The notes beneath the pieces were generated by a model. It was given only the letters and a program-made list of their open reading frames with translations. It did not search any database and was not told where the DNA came from. The position numbers and the translations under genes were made by a program. Shown in pieces: positions 7,365-18,724 of a DNA stretch of 29,064 bases. The DNA comes from Ruminococcus sp. (lineage in GTDB: Bacteria; Bacillota_A; Clostridia; Oscillospirales; Ruminococcaceae). Location of the stretch: the NCBI GenBank assembly GCA_017480485.1, contig JAFVAN010000042.1, forward strand, positions 1 through 29,064. The letters run 5' to 3'. Position 1 is the first letter of the stretch. Each line of letters starts with the position of its first letter.

Positions 7365-8063
7365 TCACATAAAATTTACACCCGTTTTTGCAGCGATCCT
7401 TGTGCGTTTTGTATAAGCCGAGAGCACCGAGCCCTCAAAAAAGCCCTCAAAGGCCTCCAGCACCACCGAGGTATTGAGATTAAACTCCGAGCCCGCAGGC
7501 AGGCTGAGGCACAGCGTAACGCCTCCCGCCCCCTCCGTGAGGGAGAGAAGGGTGATGCTGGGCTTGATGTCCACAAGCTTGGTGCCTCGCTTAGTGCGCT
7601 TCTCAACCTCGATGGCCTCCTGAGCAAGGAAGCTCTTAAAGGCCTCGGCGGTCTCGTGTGGGGTGCGGTCGGAGATGAGCTCTATCTCGTACTCGGCGGC
7701 GCTTATCTCGGTGTGCTTCATCACAGGCCGAGCGGCCGAGACTATCCACAGCCCCTCGGGCATACAGGCGTTAAGGCGGCTGACAAGCTCCTGCTCCTCC
7801 ATCTCCTCCACCAGCGCCACGTCCAAAAGCTCCACCTGCGACTCTATCCCAAGGGAGAGGGGCAGGGGGAACATCAGATATGCGTGGGGGTTGAAGCCCT
7901 GAGTGTACCACAGGGGGATGCGAGCCCGCTTGAAGACCCGCTGCATTGCCCGCATAAGGTCAAGGTGGGAGATGTAGCGGGCGCGGCCTGTCTTGCCGAA
8001 GGTCAGGCGGTACTCGAAGCGCTCGATGCGCAGGGCCTGATTTTTAGGTTGCTGCTCTGCCAC
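7365..8063 (-). CDS. TIGR03936/DUF2344 radical SAM-linked protein
   Basis: 232 aa. Family hallmarks are RARYISHLDLMRAMQRVFKR near the N-terminus and PLWYTQGFNPHAYLMFPLPL, followed by LGIESQVELLDVAL. Members are encoded directly after, or fused to, TIGR03960 radical SAM proteins; the biochemical role is unresolved, though RNA modification is often suspected. The frame opens at a GTG at 8072, but the GGAGG at 8076-8072 overlaps that codon. The GTG at 8063 has 8 nt of spacing and is the better start. The gene overlaps the 3' end of the radical SAM gene (stop at 8044) by 20 nt, so translation is probably coupled. The promoter of rplS begins just after its stop. Confidence 0.9.
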   Translation of the reverse strand: MAEQQPKNQALRIERFEYRLTFGKTGRARYISHLDLMRAMQRVFKRARIPLWYTQGFNPHAYLMFPLPLSLGIESQVELLDVALVEEMEEQELVSRLNACMPEGLWIVSAARPVMKHTEISAAEYEIELISDRTPHETAEAFKSFLAQEAIEVEKRTKRGTKLVDIKPSITLLSLTEGAGGVTLCLSLPAGSEFNLNTSVVLEAFEGFFEGSVLSAYTKRTRIAAKTGVNFM

Positions 8064-9903
8064 AGTAGACACCTCCGCATTCTTTCTTTACGCCGCAGCC
8101 CGAGCAGCCCTCGGCGCAGTTGCGGGTGGTAACGGCCTCGTGGGCGCGCTTGTTCTCCCTCACAAGGAACTCGTGAGAGATCATGTAATCCAGATGGGAC
8201 CAAGGGGCCACCTCGTCGTAGCTGCGGCGCCTGTTGGCGTAGAAGGCCGTGTCCGTTCCGCACTCCTTGAAGGCCTCCTCCCAGAGATCGAAGCGAAAAT
8301 GCTCGTCCCAGCTGTCGAGGGTGCAGCCCTTTTTCCATGCGGTGTAGATAGTGTCCGCCAGCCGCCTGTCGCCTCGGGCAAGTATGCCCTCCAGCACCGA
8401 GACCTTCTGCTGGTGGTAGGAGAGGCGGATCTTCTTTGAGGTTATGCTGTCCAGCAGCACGCCCTGCTTGCGCCTTATCTCCTCGGGGGTGGCCTGTGGC
8501 TCGAACTCGAAAGGCGTGAAGGGCTTTGGCACAAAGGTGGCGGTGGAAACGTTGACCTGTATGCTCTTGCCCCGCAGTTCCTTGGGGGTCTCGTACCAGA
8601 GGTTGACCACCCGCTGTGCAAGCTCCGCGATGCCGCGGATATCGTCGTCGGTCTCGTCGGGCAGGCCCAGCATGAAGTAGAGCTTCACGGTCTGGTAGCC
8701 CTCGGCAAAGGCCAGACGGCAGGTGCGGGTTATCTCCTCCTCGGTGATGTTCTTATTTATCACGTCCCGCAGGCGCTGGGTGCCCGCCTCGGGGGCAAAG
8801 GTCAGGCCGCTCTTGCGCACCGCCGCGATGCGGTCGATAAGCTCCTTGCTCATGGTGTCTATGCGCAGGGAGGGCAGGGATAGATTTATGTTCTCGTCGT
8901 CGGTGTATTCCGAGAGCTTCAAAAGCAGCTCGTTTATCTTTGAGTGGTCGCTGGTGGAGAGGGATGAAAGGGAGACCTCCTCGTAGCCCGTCTGCTCGCA
9001 GAGGCATTTGGTCTCTCGGGCAATGGTGTCCACCTGCTTTTCACGGAAGGGGCGATAGATGAAGCCTGCCTGACAGAACCTGCACCCGCGGATGCAGCCC
9101 CGCAGCACCTCCACCACTGCTCTGTCGTGGACGATGCTTGTAAAGGGCACCACGAAACTGTCGGGGTAGTAGACGCTGTCGAAGTCCGCGATCACCCGCT
9201 TGGTTATCTTAGGCTTTGCCTCGGGGACGTTGGGGGTGATGCTTTGCACTGTGCCGTCCTCGTTATAGGCCACATCATAGAACTGAGGCACATAGATGCC
9301 GGGTATCTTTGCGGCCTCACGCAGGAACTCCTCCTTGGTGGGCCCTTGGGGTTTCATTTTTTCATAGAGCCGCATGAGCTCGAGGTTTACCTCCTCGCCC
9401 TCCCCAAGGATGAACAGATCGAAAAATGGGGCCATGGGCTCGGGGTTGCAGACGCAGGGGCCGCCCCCCACAACGATGGGCGCAAGAGCCTTGCGATCCT
9501 TCGCAAAGACCGGCAGCCCCGCAAGGTCCAGCATTTCAAGCACGTTTGTGTAGCTCAGCTCGTATTGCAGGGTGAAGCCGATAAAATCGAAATCCCTGAT
9601 GGGGTCAAGGCTCTCAAGGGCGTAGAGGGGGATGTTGTTTTGACGCATGGCGGCCTCGAAGTCCTTCTCCGGCATAAAGACCCGCTCGCACCACCAGTTA
9701 GGCACGGCGTTTTTCAGGCCGTAGAGTATCTTCATCCCAAGGTGGCTCATGCCCACGTCGTAGACATCGGGAAAGCAGAAGGCAAAGCGGACGTCCACCT
9801 TGGCGGGGTCCTTGATGACGCTGCCGTGCTCGCCGCCGATATAGCGGGCGGGCTTCTGAGTTTTCAGCAGCAGCCGCTCGATCTTGTCTTTTATCTCCTT
9901 CAA
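8044..9903 (-). CDS. TIGR03960 family B12-binding-domain/radical SAM protein
   Basis: 619 aa. The start is a TTG at 9903: an AAAGGAGG site lies 8 nt upstream, and the product then begins LKEIKDKIERLLLKTQKPARYIGGE, close to the family start. No ATG fits, since the frame continues upstream only into the M50 gene on the same strand in another frame. Features in order: KVDVRFAFCFPDVYDVGMSH, typical of the N-terminal domain; then the radical SAM cluster motif CIRGCRFC, which holds the 4Fe-4S cluster; and a Cys-rich tail (CAEGCSGCGVKKECGG) that may hold another metal centre. Family length is about 600-620. The reaction is not established. The downstream DUF2344 gene overlaps it, and the M50 gene ends 68 nt upstream. 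Confidence 0.92.
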   Translation of the reverse strand: MKEIKDKIERLLLKTQKPARYIGGEHGSVIKDPAKVDVRFAFCFPDVYDVGMSHLGMKILYGLKNAVPNWWCERVFMPEKDFEAAMRQNNIPLYALESLDPIRDFDFIGFTLQYELSYTNVLEMLDLAGLPVFAKDRKALAPIVVGGGPCVCNPEPMAPFFDLFILGEGEEVNLELMRLYEKMKPQGPTKEEFLREAAKIPGIYVPQFYDVAYNEDGTVQSITPNVPEAKPKITKRVIADFDSVYYPDSFVVPFTSIVHDRAVVEVLRGCIRGCRFCQAGFIYRPFREKQVDTIARETKCLCEQTGYEEVSLSSLSTSDHSKINELLLKLSEYTDDENINLSLPSLRIDTMSKELIDRIAAVRKSGLTFAPEAGTQRLRDVINKNITEEEITRTCRLAFAEGYQTVKLYFMLGLPDETDDDIRGIAELAQRVVNLWYETPKELRGKSIQVNVSTATFVPKPFTPFEFEPQATPEEIRRKQGVLLDSITSKKIRLSYHQQKVSVLEGILARGDRRLADTIYTAWKKGCTLDSWDEHFRFDLWEEAFKECGTDTAFYANRRRSYDEVAPWSHLDYMISHEFLVRENKRAHEAVTTRNCAEGCSGCGVKKECGGVYCGRAAT

Positions 9904-9971
9904 GGCAGGGGCCTCCTTTGGGTCAGTTTTTTCAGCGCCCGAAAGGGCATTTGTACAAAATATCGGACAGC

Positions 9972-10538
9972 TTATCTTAGCACTGCGGCCGCCAGCATAT
10001 AAGCCGTCACCGCGATAAGGGGCAGAGGCAGGGCTCCCCACCAGACCGCAAGGCAGCAGAGTGCCGCCAGCACCAGCGCCGCCAGAGCCTTCACAAGGCC
10101 CGGGGGCTCCCGTCCCATGAGCTCGAAGAGCAGCTGCCAGCCGTCGGAGCCCTCGAAGGGCAGCAGGTTGAAAAGCCCCAGTGCAAGGCTTGCATCCCCG
10201 AAGGCGCAGCGCCCCGGCGCCAGCCAGGCAAGCACCGCACAGCAAAGATTTACCGCAGGCCCCGCCAGAAGTATCGCGCAGGCGCCTGCCCGCCCGCAGG
10301 CCAGCCGTCTTGCGGGTAGCAGCATCCCTGCGGCGCAGAGGGTCAAGGAATCAGGCGGCACCGCCAGCCAAAGCATAGCCGCCACATGGCCAAGCTCGTG
10401 GAGCACGGCACAGCAGAGGCAGAGCCCCACGGCCTGCGCCCACTCCCCTTCTATCGAGGTCAGGGCGGCCACAAGGGCAAGGAAGCTCCAATCCACCCTG
10501 ACCTGAAAGCCGCGAAAGCAGAACACCAGCATTTTCAT
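9972..10538 (-). CDS. M50 family membrane metalloprotease (SpoIVFB-like)
   Basis: 188 aa from the ATG at 10538; a GTG at 10541 is equally possible, and the ribosome site is weak in both cases. The zinc-binding HELGH motif is in AVLHELGHVAAML, and the second metal ligand motif is in LFNLLPFEGSDGWQ (NxxPxxxxDG). The protein is highly hydrophobic with about five or six membrane segments, as expected of a site-2-type intramembrane protease. SpoIVFB cleaves pro-sigma-K in spore formers, but small M50 proteins of this type are also present in non-sporulating Clostridia. The substrate is therefore unknown. It is followed after 68 nt by the radical SAM gene and may share its transcript. It is unusually rich in Ala, Cys and Leu. 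Confidence 0.88.
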   Translation of the reverse strand: MKMLVFCFRGFQVRVDWSFLALVAALTSIEGEWAQAVGLCLCCAVLHELGHVAAMLWLAVPPDSLTLCAAGMLLPARRLACGRAGACAILLAGPAVNLCCAVLAWLAPGRCAFGDASLALGLFNLLPFEGSDGWQLLFELMGREPPGLVKALAALVLAALCCLAVWWGALPLPLIAVTAYMLAAAVLR

Positions 10539-10636
10539 CACCGCTCTATTTTATGAGAGGGCGGGATATTAAATGCACATTGCAAAAAGGCAAGAGCGGT
10601 TGCTGCTTCTTGCCTGATGCTTGAACTATCTGATGT

Positions 10637-10755
10637 CCAGAGGTTAGAGGTGAGAGGTTAGAGGTTAGATATGGTGCGCCTTCGGCGCTTATTTTGATAT
10701 TGTCCGCTTCGCGGACACCTTTTCTGACCTCTAACCTCTAATTTCTAACCTCTGG
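10637..10755. repeat. Heptamer-repeat inverted element between the Na/Pi and M50 genes
   Basis: Left arm 10637-10670 is a tandem of the 7-mer AGAGGTT (AGAGGTT, AGAGGTG, AGAGGTT, AGAGGTT). The right arm 10724-10755 carries the same heptamers inverted, with about four mismatches over 32 positions. Between them lie two perfect hairpins, GCGCC-TTC-GGCGC (about 10676-10688) and TGTCCGC-TTC-GCGGACA (10701-10717). The folded form would be a long stem topped by two hairpins. Comparable heptamer spacers lie at 17065-17136 and 18199-18279. Confidence 0.8.
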
Positions 10756-10771
10756 AAATTTATTTCCGGGT

Positions 10772-12556
10772 TCAGCCCAGAGCGTACTCTGTTGCGTAGG
10801 CCTCCAGCTTTGCCTCGTACTCGGCGCTGCCGTTCTTGTGCAGGGCGTCCAGATACTCGTGCTTTTTCAGGGTCTCGTAGTCGTTCTTCTCCGCGATCAG
10901 GTAGACCGCGATGTTGGAGCAGTGGTCCGAGATACGCTCAACATTGGTGAGGATGTCAAGGAAGTTTACGCCTGTCTCGATGTTGCACTCGCCGCGCTTG
11001 GAGCGCTCGATGTGCACGCTCTTGAGCTCCTCCACCAGCCTGTCAACGACCTCCTCCAAGGGCTCAACAGAGCTCAGGACCTCGTCGTCGTGGGTCTTGG
11101 TGGCCTCTATTGCCAGCCTGATTATCTCTGAGATAGCGTCGCAGAGCACATCAAGCTCGTTCATAGCCTGCTCGCTGAAGCTCTCCTCGTTCTCGTAGAG
11201 GGTGGTGGCGGTCTCCATAACGTTGATGGTATAGTCGCCGATACGCTCGAACTCCGAGATCAGGTGCAGCAGGGTGGTGGCGGCGCGGTTGTCGCTCTCG
11301 TTCAGGCCTTGGTCGTTGAGTCGGATAAGGTACTGGCCTATCCTGTCCTCCAGCCTGTCGATGGTCTGCTCGCGCTCGTTTATCTTCTCTACAACCTTGG
11401 TGTCAAACTCCGCAAAGAGAGTGCGGGCGGCGTTGAAGTTCTTCTGGGCCGAAACACCCATCTGCACAACGCCCTCTGTGGCGCGGGCGATGGCAACGTT
11501 GGGGCTCTGAAGGAAGCGCTCGTCGAGCAGGTCCTCCTTTGTGAAAGTGTCCTCCTCGTCGCCGGGCTTGTCGCGGACTGTGAGGCAGGTCAGCTTTTCC
11601 AGCAGCCCCGCAAAGGGGATGAATATGGCGGTGACGGTCACATTGAAGAGGGTGTGGAAGTTCGCGATATTATCCATCGTGAACGGCTTGTCCCAGAAGC
11701 TCCAGCCAACGGTGAACTGAACGGCGTAGATCACGATGAGGAAGATGATCGTTCCGATGAAGTTGAAGTAGAAATGCAGCAGCGCCGCTCTCTTGGCGTT
11801 CTTCGAGGATTTAAGGCTGGAGATCAGCGGCGTGGCGCAGGTGCCGATGTTGGTTCCCATGATGATGGGGAAGGCCGAGGCAAAGAGCACAGCACCTCCC
11901 GATCCCTCGGAGACCACCTGCAGGATGCTGACGGCGGCGGCGGAGCTCTGAGTGGCAATGGTGACAACGATGCCCAGCAGTATACCCAGCAGCGGGTTCT
12001 GCAGCACCTCGAACACCCGCCTTACGGCCTCGCTGCCCGAAAGCAGCGGCGTGATGGCGCCCCTCATGGTAGTTATACCTGTAAAGAGGATGGCAACGCC
12101 CAGCAGGATGTCGCCGACGGTCTTGTGCTTGTTCTTCTTCGAGAGCATTATGAAGGCGATGCCCGCGATGGCCAGCACGGCCGAGAGGTTCGTGGGCGAG
12201 ATCAGGTTGATAAAGAAATTATCGGAGCCGTCCAGCTGTGCAAGACGGAGTATCTGAGCGGTGACGGTGGTACCGATATTGGCGCCCATGATAATTCCAA
12301 CGGCGCCACGAAGCTTCAGCAGCCCCGCGTTTACAAGGCCGATGACGATAACGGTGGTGGCCGTCGAGGACTGTACCGCCGCCGTAACTATCGCGCCAAA
12401 GATGATGCTTGTAAAAATATTGCCCGAGACCCTCTCGAGCACCTTTTCCATCAGGCCGCCCGAGGCCTTCTCGAGGCCGGAGCTGAGGGTGTTCATTCCG
12501 AAGAGGAACAGTGCCAAGCCCCCCAGGGCTCTAAGCACGCTGAAAAATACGTCCAT
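10772..12556 (-). CDS. Na/Pi cotransporter family protein with PhoU-like C-terminal domain
   Basis: 594 aa. ATG at 12556 with GGAGGAT upstream. The membrane half carries the two inverted NptA repeats with QSSTATTVIV and IIMGANIGTTVTAQIL in the first and QSSAAAVSIL and IIMGTNIGTCATPLIS in the second; these QSS and GxNIGT loops form the substrate and Na+ path of the SLC34-like family. The second half, from about residue 350, is an all-helical PhoU-like domain (ERIGDYTINVMETATTL and VERISDHCSNIAVYLI), each with the E/DRIxDH-type metal motif. It imports phosphate with Na+ in other bacteria. It lies downstream of the ATP synthase terminator and has its own upstream gap of about 220 nt with a TATAAT at about 12621-12626, though no good -35 was found. 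Confidence 0.93.
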   Translation of the reverse strand: MDVFFSVLRALGGLALFLFGMNTLSSGLEKASGGLMEKVLERVSGNIFTSIIFGAIVTAAVQSSTATTVIVIGLVNAGLLKLRGAVGIIMGANIGTTVTAQILRLAQLDGSDNFFINLISPTNLSAVLAIAGIAFIMLSKKNKHKTVGDILLGVAILFTGITTMRGAITPLLSGSEAVRRVFEVLQNPLLGILLGIVVTIATQSSAAAVSILQVVSEGSGGAVLFASAFPIIMGTNIGTCATPLISSLKSSKNAKRAALLHFYFNFIGTIIFLIVIYAVQFTVGWSFWDKPFTMDNIANFHTLFNVTVTAIFIPFAGLLEKLTCLTVRDKPGDEEDTFTKEDLLDERFLQSPNVAIARATEGVVQMGVSAQKNFNAARTLFAEFDTKVVEKINEREQTIDRLEDRIGQYLIRLNDQGLNESDNRAATTLLHLISEFERIGDYTINVMETATTLYENEESFSEQAMNELDVLCDAISEIIRLAIEATKTHDDEVLSSVEPLEEVVDRLVEELKSVHIERSKRGECNIETGVNFLDILTNVERISDHCSNIAVYLIAEKNDYETLKKHEYLDALHKNGSAEYEAKLEAYATEYALG

Positions 12557-12723
12557 GGTATCCTCCTGTTTTCTTTCTTCTTTCCTTTACTTCTTACTTT
12601 CCTATTCTCACAGTTTGATTATAACAAATATAAATAAATCATACTTAAAAACTTTGTGAACAAACTGTTTCCACAAATTATAATTTAACTCAAAAACGCT
12701 CTTGCCCTTTGTGCATTTATAAC

Positions 12724-12774
12724 AAGAAAAAAACGAAGCCTGACCTGCGCAGTGCTGCGCGGCCTGACTTCGTT
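12724..12774 (-). terminator. Intrinsic terminator of the atp operon
   Basis: Starting 5 nt after the atpC stop, on the minus strand AACGAAG (12774-12768) pairs with CTTCGTT (12738-12732). A GCGCA/TGCGC inner hairpin lies between them, and a T-rich tract follows (12733-12727). Confidence 0.8.
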
Positions 12775-12779
12775 ATTCA

Positions 12780-13184
12780 TCATAGCTTTCCGGAGACGGA
12801 CAATCGGTTGAGGGCGCGTTTGAGGCGCTGCTCTGCCCGCTCGAATTCCTTGTCCCCTGTCTTGGCGGCGATCTCCCGCTCGGCCCGCTCCTTGGAGCGC
12901 TGGGCGCGGGCAACGTCGATGTCCTCGGCCCACTCGGCGGCGCCCGCAACAACGGTCACCTTGTCTCGCTCGGCCTTGATAACGCCTGTAGAGACGGCGG
13001 CAGTCTTGAACTCGCTGCCGTTCTCGCTGATGCGCAGGGGCGAGGGCACAAGCGCCGCAACATAGGGCGTGTGTCCCGCAAGTATACCGATATTCCCCGC
13101 CTGGGTCTTGGCAATGACCTGCACGGCCTCGCCCTCATAGAAGACCTTTTCGGGGGTAACGATCTTTAGCTTGAAAGTCTGCAT
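12780..13184 (-). CDS. atpC: F1Fo ATP synthase subunit epsilon
   Basis: 134 aa, normal epsilon length. The N-terminal beta-sandwich reads TFKLKIVTPEKVFYEGEAV and GNIGILAGHTPYVAAL, both family hallmarks. The C-terminal helical pair (from about residue 85, RAQRSKERAEREIAA) can inhibit ATP hydrolysis in other species. It is the central-stalk subunit, bound to gamma and the c ring. It is last in the operon, 33 nt after atpD, and is followed by the terminator at 12724-12774. The ribosome site is AAAGGCGG, a one-base departure from AAGGAGG that is shared with atpD and atpG. Confidence 0.97.
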   Translation of the reverse strand: MQTFKLKIVTPEKVFYEGEAVQVIAKTQAGNIGILAGHTPYVAALVPSPLRISENGSEFKTAAVSTGVIKAERDKVTVVAGAAEWAEDIDVARAQRSKERAEREIAAKTGDKEFERAEQRLKRALNRLSVSGKL

Positions 13185-13217
13185 TTAGCTTACCGCCTTT
13201 TTAAGTGGTGAGTTTAC

Positions 13218-14621
<1,404 letters not shown>

Positions 14622-14655
14622 TTATATTTCCGCCTTTCGTGTAAAAGGTTGAGCT

Positions 14656-15522
14656 TTACTGAGAGTCATTCAGGCTTGCCGAGCTTATCTCGGTGAGCTC
14701 CTGAGTTATCATTGCCTGACGCGCTCTGTTGTAGAGCAGCGAGAGGCCGTTTATCATTTCCTCGGCATTGTCCGAGGCCGACTCCATAGCAGTTCTTCTT
14801 GCGGCCTGTTCGCTGGCGAAGGAATCCACCACCGCCGCGTAGATGAGCCCCGTAAGGTACTGGGGCACAAGGCTGTCAAAGACCTCCTCGGGAGAGGGGT
14901 CGTATTCCGTCAAGGGGTTGGCGGTCCTGCCGTTGCCAAGGTCCTTAACGGGCAGCACCGACACCGCCACAGGCGTCTGGGACAGGGCCGAGACGAAGGT
15001 GGTGTACACCAGATCCACCTGGTCGAAATATGCCGAGCGGAACTTCTGGATTATCTCCTCGGAGATATCCTCGGCGTCGTAGATGTCGATGTTCTCCGCC
15101 ACCTGAGGGTAGGCCGAGATAACGTCGTAGCCACGCTTTTCAAAGAACTCGACGGCCTTCTTGCCGATGGCGATGACAGAGACCTTGTCCCCTGCCGCTT
15201 TAAGCTCCTCGGCGTGCTGCACGGCCAGCTTGAGCACGTTTGAATTGAAGCCCCCCGCCAGCCCGCGGTCTCCCGCGATGACTACTATCAGCGTGGAGCG
15301 CAGCAGCTTCTTTTTGGTATATACCGACTTGAATGCGGGGTCGTTGGAAATATCGCTCATCGTATCGTAAAGCGTCTCGAAAAAGGGCTGGGCTGCCAAG
15401 GCCCGCTCCTTTGCGCGCCTAAGCTTTGAGGAGGCCACCAGCTGCATCGCCTTCGTGATCTGCATGGTGCTCTCAACGCTCTTGATGCGGCGCTTTACGT
15501 CCTTCATGTTAGCAGTTGCCAT
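14656..15522 (-). CDS. atpG: F1Fo ATP synthase subunit gamma
   Basis: 288 aa, normal length. It is the rotating central shaft. The conserved N-terminal coiled coil (MKDVKRRIKSVESTMQITKAMQLVASSKLRRA) is seen here as VKRRIKSVESTMQITKAM, and the family's C-terminal helix ends in ESASDNAEEMINGLSLLYNRARQ (seen as ASDNAEEMINGLSLLYNRAR). GDRGLAGGFNSNV is the typical mid-domain motif. The start at 15522 follows AAAGGCGG. It begins 12 nt after the atpA stop codon, so the two are probably coupled. Confidence 0.97.
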   Translation of the reverse strand: MATANMKDVKRRIKSVESTMQITKAMQLVASSKLRRAKERALAAQPFFETLYDTMSDISNDPAFKSVYTKKKLLRSTLIVVIAGDRGLAGGFNSNVLKLAVQHAEELKAAGDKVSVIAIGKKAVEFFEKRGYDVISAYPQVAENIDIYDAEDISEEIIQKFRSAYFDQVDLVYTTFVSALSQTPVAVSVLPVKDLGNGRTANPLTEYDPSPEEVFDSLVPQYLTGLIYAAVVDSFASEQAARRTAMESASDNAEEMINGLSLLYNRARQAMITQELTEISSASLNDSQ

Positions 15523-15534
15523 ATGCTGCCGCCT

Positions 15535-17127
<1,593 letters not shown>

Positions 17128-17136
<9 letters not shown>

Positions 17137-17670
17137 TATCCCGTCTATCTGCGCTTTCAGCCTGTCCAGCTTTCCGCGGACGCTGGAATCAAGCTCGGTG
17201 TTGTCATACTTCACGACTATGCCGCCGATGAGGGCCTTGTCCACGGCTGTGTGCATTATCACAGTCTTTCCGAGGGTCAGGGCCAGCTTGTCTTTGAGCT
17301 TCTGCTCCAGCCGCTCGCTCATGGGCATTGCGGTGGTGACGTAGACCTCAAGGATGTTCTGCTGCTTGTGATACAGCGCCTTGAACTCGCGGCAGATGTC
17401 GGGAACGCAGTCCGCTCTGCCCTTCTCTGTTGCAACGCAGAGAAAGTCCGAGACGGTGTCCGAGAGCTGTCCTGCGAACACCTTCTCAAGCAGCTGCTTT
17501 TTCTCATCCATGTCCACAAGAGGCGAGCGCAGCAGCCTTACAAAGTCGGGGTTCTGGTCAAAGACCTCGCCCACGGCCTCCAGCTCCTCGCAGGCGGCGG
17601 CGGTTATCCCCCGCTCCTCACAGAGCTCGAACACTGCTTCGGCATAGATGTTTTTTACGCTCTCTGCCAT
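17128..17670 (-). CDS. atpH: F1Fo ATP synthase subunit delta
   Basis: 180 aa from the ATG at 17670, which shares one base with the TGA of atpF (TGATG overlap), a classic coupling arrangement. A GTG directly before it is an alternative. Typical delta features are the N-terminal helical bundle (AESVKNIYAEAVFELCEERG) and the C-terminal GGIVVKYDNTELDSSVRGKLDRLK (seen as GGIVVKYDNTELDSSVRGKL). It joins F1 to the peripheral stalk b subunits. Confidence 0.95.
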
Positions 17671-18179
17671 CACACTTCACCCACGCTGTCGATGAAGCTC
17701 TCCACGAGCCTCTCGTTGTCCTGAAGGCTTATCTCCTTCTCGGCTACTGCCGCCGCGGCGGAGACTGCCAGCTCTGCTATCTCGTCCTTGATCTGGTTGA
17801 TAGCTATCTTGCGCTCGCGCTCGATCTCGTCGTTGGCGTTGTCCACGATGCCCTTGGCCTGGGACCTTGCCTCGGCGATTATCTCGTCGGAGCGCTGCTG
17901 GGCCTTGACCGTAGCGTTGCGGACGATCTGGGCGCCCTCCTCCTTGGCCTGTCCGATCTTCTCGTCATACTCGGCAGCAAGGCGCTCGGCCTTCTGCTGG
18001 GCCTTGTCGGCCTCCTCGTAGCTCTGCGAGATCTCGGTCTGCCTGTCCTCGATGACCTTGTTCACCTTGTCAAAGAGGAAGTGCTTGAGCACAAGAAAGA
18101 GTATCAGCGTATTGCACAGTGTAAGTATGATAGTAGCGGGGCTTATCGTCAGAAATTCCGTGACCTTTGCCATTGCCAT
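17670..18179 (-). CDS. atpF: F1Fo ATP synthase subunit b
   Basis: 169 aa. One membrane segment near the N-terminus (TIILTLCNTLILFLVLKHFLF) is followed by a long charged helix rich in Glu, Ala, Lys and Gln, which forms the peripheral stalk dimer. The ATG at 18179 has AAGGAGG upstream; an ATG two codons later is also possible. The gene overlaps atpH by one base. It starts 102 nt after atpE, across a spacer with heptamer repeats. Confidence 0.95.
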   Translation of the reverse strand: MAMAKVTEFLTISPATIILTLCNTLILFLVLKHFLFDKVNKVIEDRQTEISQSYEEADKAQQKAERLAAEYDEKIGQAKEEGAQIVRNATVKAQQRSDEIIAEARSQAKGIVDNANDEIERERKIAINQIKDEIAELAVSAAAAVAEKEISLQDNERLVESFIDSVGEV

Positions 18180-18198
18180 CTTTCATATCCTCCTTCCT

Positions 18199-18279
18199 CT
18201 AGAAGCAAGAACGCTTCGCTTTCAGAAGCAAGAAGCAAGAGTTTTTCTAGCCTCTAGCCTCTTCCTAACTAGCTTCTAG
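18199..18279. repeat. Heptamer-repeat spacer between atpE and atpF
   Basis: AGAAGCA is repeated at 18201-18207 and in tandem at 18224-18237. Further on, CTAGCCT is repeated in tandem at about 18247-18260. The ends CTAGAAGC (18199-18206) and GCTTCTAG (18272-18279) are exact inverted repeats. It fills almost the whole spacer. Confidence 0.7.
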
Positions 18280-18281
18280 TA

Positions 18282-18548
<267 letters not shown>

Positions 18549-18592
18549 TTATTCCTCCATTTTTTTATTGACCTTATCCGATGTTGTATCAT

Positions 18593-18630
18593 TGAAAGCC
18601 GTGGGAGCATCAGTCGTTCCCGTGCGGCCT
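18593..18630 (-). other. Hairpin upstream of atpE
   Basis: On the minus strand GCCGcACGGGA and TCCCACGGC can pair around a loop of about 11 nt. The stem has no T-tract, so it is unlikely to be a terminator. It may protect or set the 5' end of atpE mRNA, which must make about ten c subunits per complex. Confidence 0.45.
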
Positions 18631-18649
18631 TGCTTTTTTTATTTTTTCT

Positions 18650-18722
18650 CCTCGCCGCTGCGCGGCTCGGAGAGATGCGGAAAAATGCACTTCCCCGCCT
18701 ACGGCGGGAAGGCATTTCCCGC
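18650..18722. repeat. REP-like palindromic element, copy B
   Basis: It has the same plan as copy A at 2988-3063. Hairpin 18654-18658/18662-18666 (GCCGC/GCGGC, loop TGC) is followed by a compound hairpin with outer arms 18677-18688 and 18712-18722 and inner stem 18694-18699/18703-18708 (CCCGCC/GGCGGG). It lies 2 nt after the atpB stop codon in the transcript direction, inside the operon. Confidence 0.8.
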
Positions 18723-18724
18723 CT

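Noticed and set aside
9904..10245. N-terminal extension of the radical SAM protein
   Set aside because: It overlaps the M50 gene in another frame, and its Ala/Cys/Gly-rich translation is not part of the family.
11264..12637. Long plus-strand open frame of 457 codons
   Set aside because: It is the mirror of the Na/Pi transporter gene, with no ribosome site and a low-complexity Gly/Asp/His translation.
12557..12700. Phosphate-starvation (PhoP-type) box upstream of the Na/Pi gene
   Set aside because: No TTAACA-type direct repeats at the right spacing were seen; only a TATAAT-like -10 is convincing.
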